Origin: Paenibacillus sp. UNC499MF
GTDB taxonomy: Bacteria; Bacillota; Bacilli; Paenibacillales; NBRC-103111
NCBI RefSeq assembly: GCF_900107975.1
Contig: NZ_FNVF01000003.1
Coordinates: 253,155-317,154, forward strand
Reading direction: 5' to 3'
Length of the DNA: 64,000 nt
The notes beneath the pieces were generated by a model. That model was given only the letters and a program-made list of their open reading frames with translations. It searched no databases and was not told the DNA's origin. Positions 62,725 to 64,000 of the stretch are shown here, in pieces. The first letter of the stretch is position 1. The number at the start of each line of letters is the position of its first letter. Made by a program: the position numbers and the translations under genes.

Positions 62725-63903
62725 TTAGCTTTCCGCGCAAGCTTGTTTGTCCACCCGGTGCGACGGAGGCAGTTCTTTTCCGAGAACCCGGTAATAAATT
62801 TCCTCGTATTGCATCGTGATCCAGTCGTTGCAGAACGTCGTGCGGGCGCGGTTCAGGCATGCGGCCGACATTTTTTCGTACGCCTGCGGATCACGGAGCA
62901 GCTCGACCGCATACTCCGCCATTTTCTCGGTATCGCCGATTTCCGCCAGAAAGCCGGTCTCCCCGTGCGTTACGAGTTCGGGAATGCCGCCCGCTATCGA
63001 ACCGACTGTCGGCACGCCGCAGGCCATCGCTTCCAGAGCGACAAGCCCGAAGCTTTCTTTTTCCGAAGGCAGAAGCATAACGTCACCCAGGGAAATAAGC
63101 TGCGCCACATCATCTTGTTTGCCGCAAAATTTGACCCGGTCGCTAAGGCCCAGTTCTTTCACGTACGAAATCACTTTGGACAGCTCCGGTCCTTCGCCTA
63201 CAAAAAGAAGGCGGCTCGGAATTTTTTCGCTGACGCGCTTGAAAATATCGACGACGTCCGTGACCCTTTTGACCGGCCGGAAATTCGAAATATGCAGCAA
63301 AATTTTCTCGTCGTCCCGGGCGAATTCCTTCCGCAGCGACTTCACGTCACGCGGGTAATAGACCCGCTTGTCCACAAAATTATAGGTCAAATCGATGTCC
63401 CTGGAAATATCGAGCGTTTCTCTCGTTTCCGCGATGAGATCATTGGATACGGCCGTAACCGCATCGCTCTCGTTAATGGCGTACCGGATCAGATCGCTGA
63501 TGGACTGATCTTGGGCAAGTACCGTAATATCCGTCCCGTGAAGGGTCGTAACGACTTTCAGATCCGGGCCTACCATCTGCTTGGCCAGCAGCGCACAAAC
63601 GGCATGAGGAATCGCGTAATGAACGTGCAGAAGATCCAGCTTCTGCATCTGAGCGACCTGCGCAAGCTTGCTCGCGAGGGACAAATCGTATGGAGGGTAG
63701 CGGAAAACGTAATAATCGCTGACCTCTACCTCGTGATAATAGATGTTTCTATGAAATTTACCCAGCCGGAAAGGCATGCTGTGCGTAATAAAGTGGACCT
63801 CGTGGCCTTTTTCCGCGAGCAGCTTGCCGAGTTCTGTCGCAACCACTCCGGAACCTCCCAGCGTAGGGTAGCACGTGATTCCGATTTTGAGCTTGTCGTT
63901 CAT
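62725..63903 (-). CDS. bshA: N-acetyl-alpha-D-glucosaminyl L-malate synthase
   Basis: GT4 glycosyltransferase of bacillithiol synthesis: joins GlcNAc to malate. 392 aa with ITCYPTLGGSGVVATELG at the N-terminus, LLHVHYAIPHA, TTLHGTDITVL and the GT4 E-X7-E motif in ESFGLVALEAMACGVP. It follows bshB1 with a 2-nt gap and precedes cca, as in Bacillus. AAAGGAA lies upstream of the ATG. Confidence 0.97.
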   Translation of the reverse strand: MNDKLKIGITCYPTLGGSGVVATELGKLLAEKGHEVHFITHSMPFRLGKFHRNIYYHEVEVSDYYVFRYPPYDLSLASKLAQVAQMQKLDLLHVHYAIPHAVCALLAKQMVGPDLKVVTTLHGTDITVLAQDQSISDLIRYAINESDAVTAVSNDLIAETRETLDISRDIDLTYNFVDKRVYYPRDVKSLRKEFARDDEKILLHISNFRPVKRVTDVVDIFKRVSEKIPSRLLFVGEGPELSKVISYVKELGLSDRVKFCGKQDDVAQLISLGDVMLLPSEKESFGLVALEAMACGVPTVGSIAGGIPELVTHGETGFLAEIGDTEKMAEYAVELLRDPQAYEKMSAACLNRARTTFCNDWITMQYEEIYYRVLGKELPPSHRVDKQACAES

Positions 63904-63905
63904 GC

Positions 63906-64000
63906 TCAGGTTCCTTTCTTGGGCAGAAAGTATTGAAGTGCAACGGGCAGCTTGGACATAAATCCTTCCGCGTAAGCCATCATCCGCTTCTGTCCCAGCA
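63906..64000 (-). CDS. bshB1: Bacillithiol deacetylase BshB1, C-terminal end
   Basis: Only the last 30 or so codons are in the window: they read LGQKRMMAYAEGFMSKLPVA and end LPKKGT. The AYAEGF element and the position directly before bshA fit BshB1, which deacetylates the BshA product. Identification rests mostly on gene order. Confidence 0.7.
   Translation of the reverse strand, partial: LGQKRMMAYAEGFMSKLPVALQYFLPKKGT

Overview
The window looks like chromosomal DNA from a low-to-mid GC Firmicute of the Paenibacillus type. The grounds are AGGAGG-like ribosome sites with frequent GTG/TTG starts, an S-layer-homology protein, bacillithiol genes, a Bacillus-like order bshB1-bshA-cca-birA-panBCD-dinG, a proline T-box, and a complete SigB partner-switch module. 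I saw no phage, transposase, CRISPR array or intact tRNA/rRNA gene. I did see a decayed 16S rRNA relic.

Layout. 1-7.6 kb (minus): a truncated dynamin-like GTPase, a small unknown gene, nth, and an envelope operon (cell-wall amidase, GerMN lipoprotein, SLH protein). 7.8-10.9 kb: leuCD diverging from a LysR-type regulator, with two dyads of T-N11-A type between them. 10.9-28.7 kb: a general-stress island. It holds rsbV-rsbW-sigB, a REC-PP2C phosphatase, a large membrane hybrid histidine kinase, a CheR methyltransferase and a REC-kinase. Around them lie Dps, two YflT-like proteins, GlsB/YtxH/DUF5665/DUF948/DUF1328 proteins, CorA and glgC. Six sites of the form GTTTCR-N14/15-KGKTAR (SigB-like) precede genes of this island, including rsbV itself.

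28.8-39.2 kb: methionine-salvage genes (mtnU, mtnE, mtnWXB) interleaved with proline synthesis (T-box, proB, proA, proC) and a Tat-exported beta-helix protein. 39.3-43.6 kb (minus): hbd-like gene, ackA, asnS, dnaD, with a Rex-box-like site upstream of hbd. 43.9-46.8 kb: an AT-richer, translationally coupled ABC exporter (ATPase plus two FtsX-type permeases), probably acquired. 47.1-49.1 kb: a short FtsH-type protease without the usual external domain, coupled to a gene for a membrane-anchored external protein.

49.2-53 kb: a YpmB-like protein, an MTA/SAH deaminase, and a Pit phosphate transporter pair with a possible Pho box. 53-64 kb (minus): rex, dinG, a TPR protein, panDCB with a structured leader, birA, cca carrying an in-frame 102-bp tandem repeat, bshA, and the end of bshB1.

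The stress island reads as one circuit. The kinase, tuned by methylation, would phosphorylate the REC-PP2C protein. That phosphatase would dephosphorylate RsbV, RsbV would release SigB from RsbW, and SigB would transcribe the surrounding genes. This resembles the RsbK/RsbM/RsbY arrangement known from Bacillus cereus. The assignment here rests on domain content and gene order, not on experiment.
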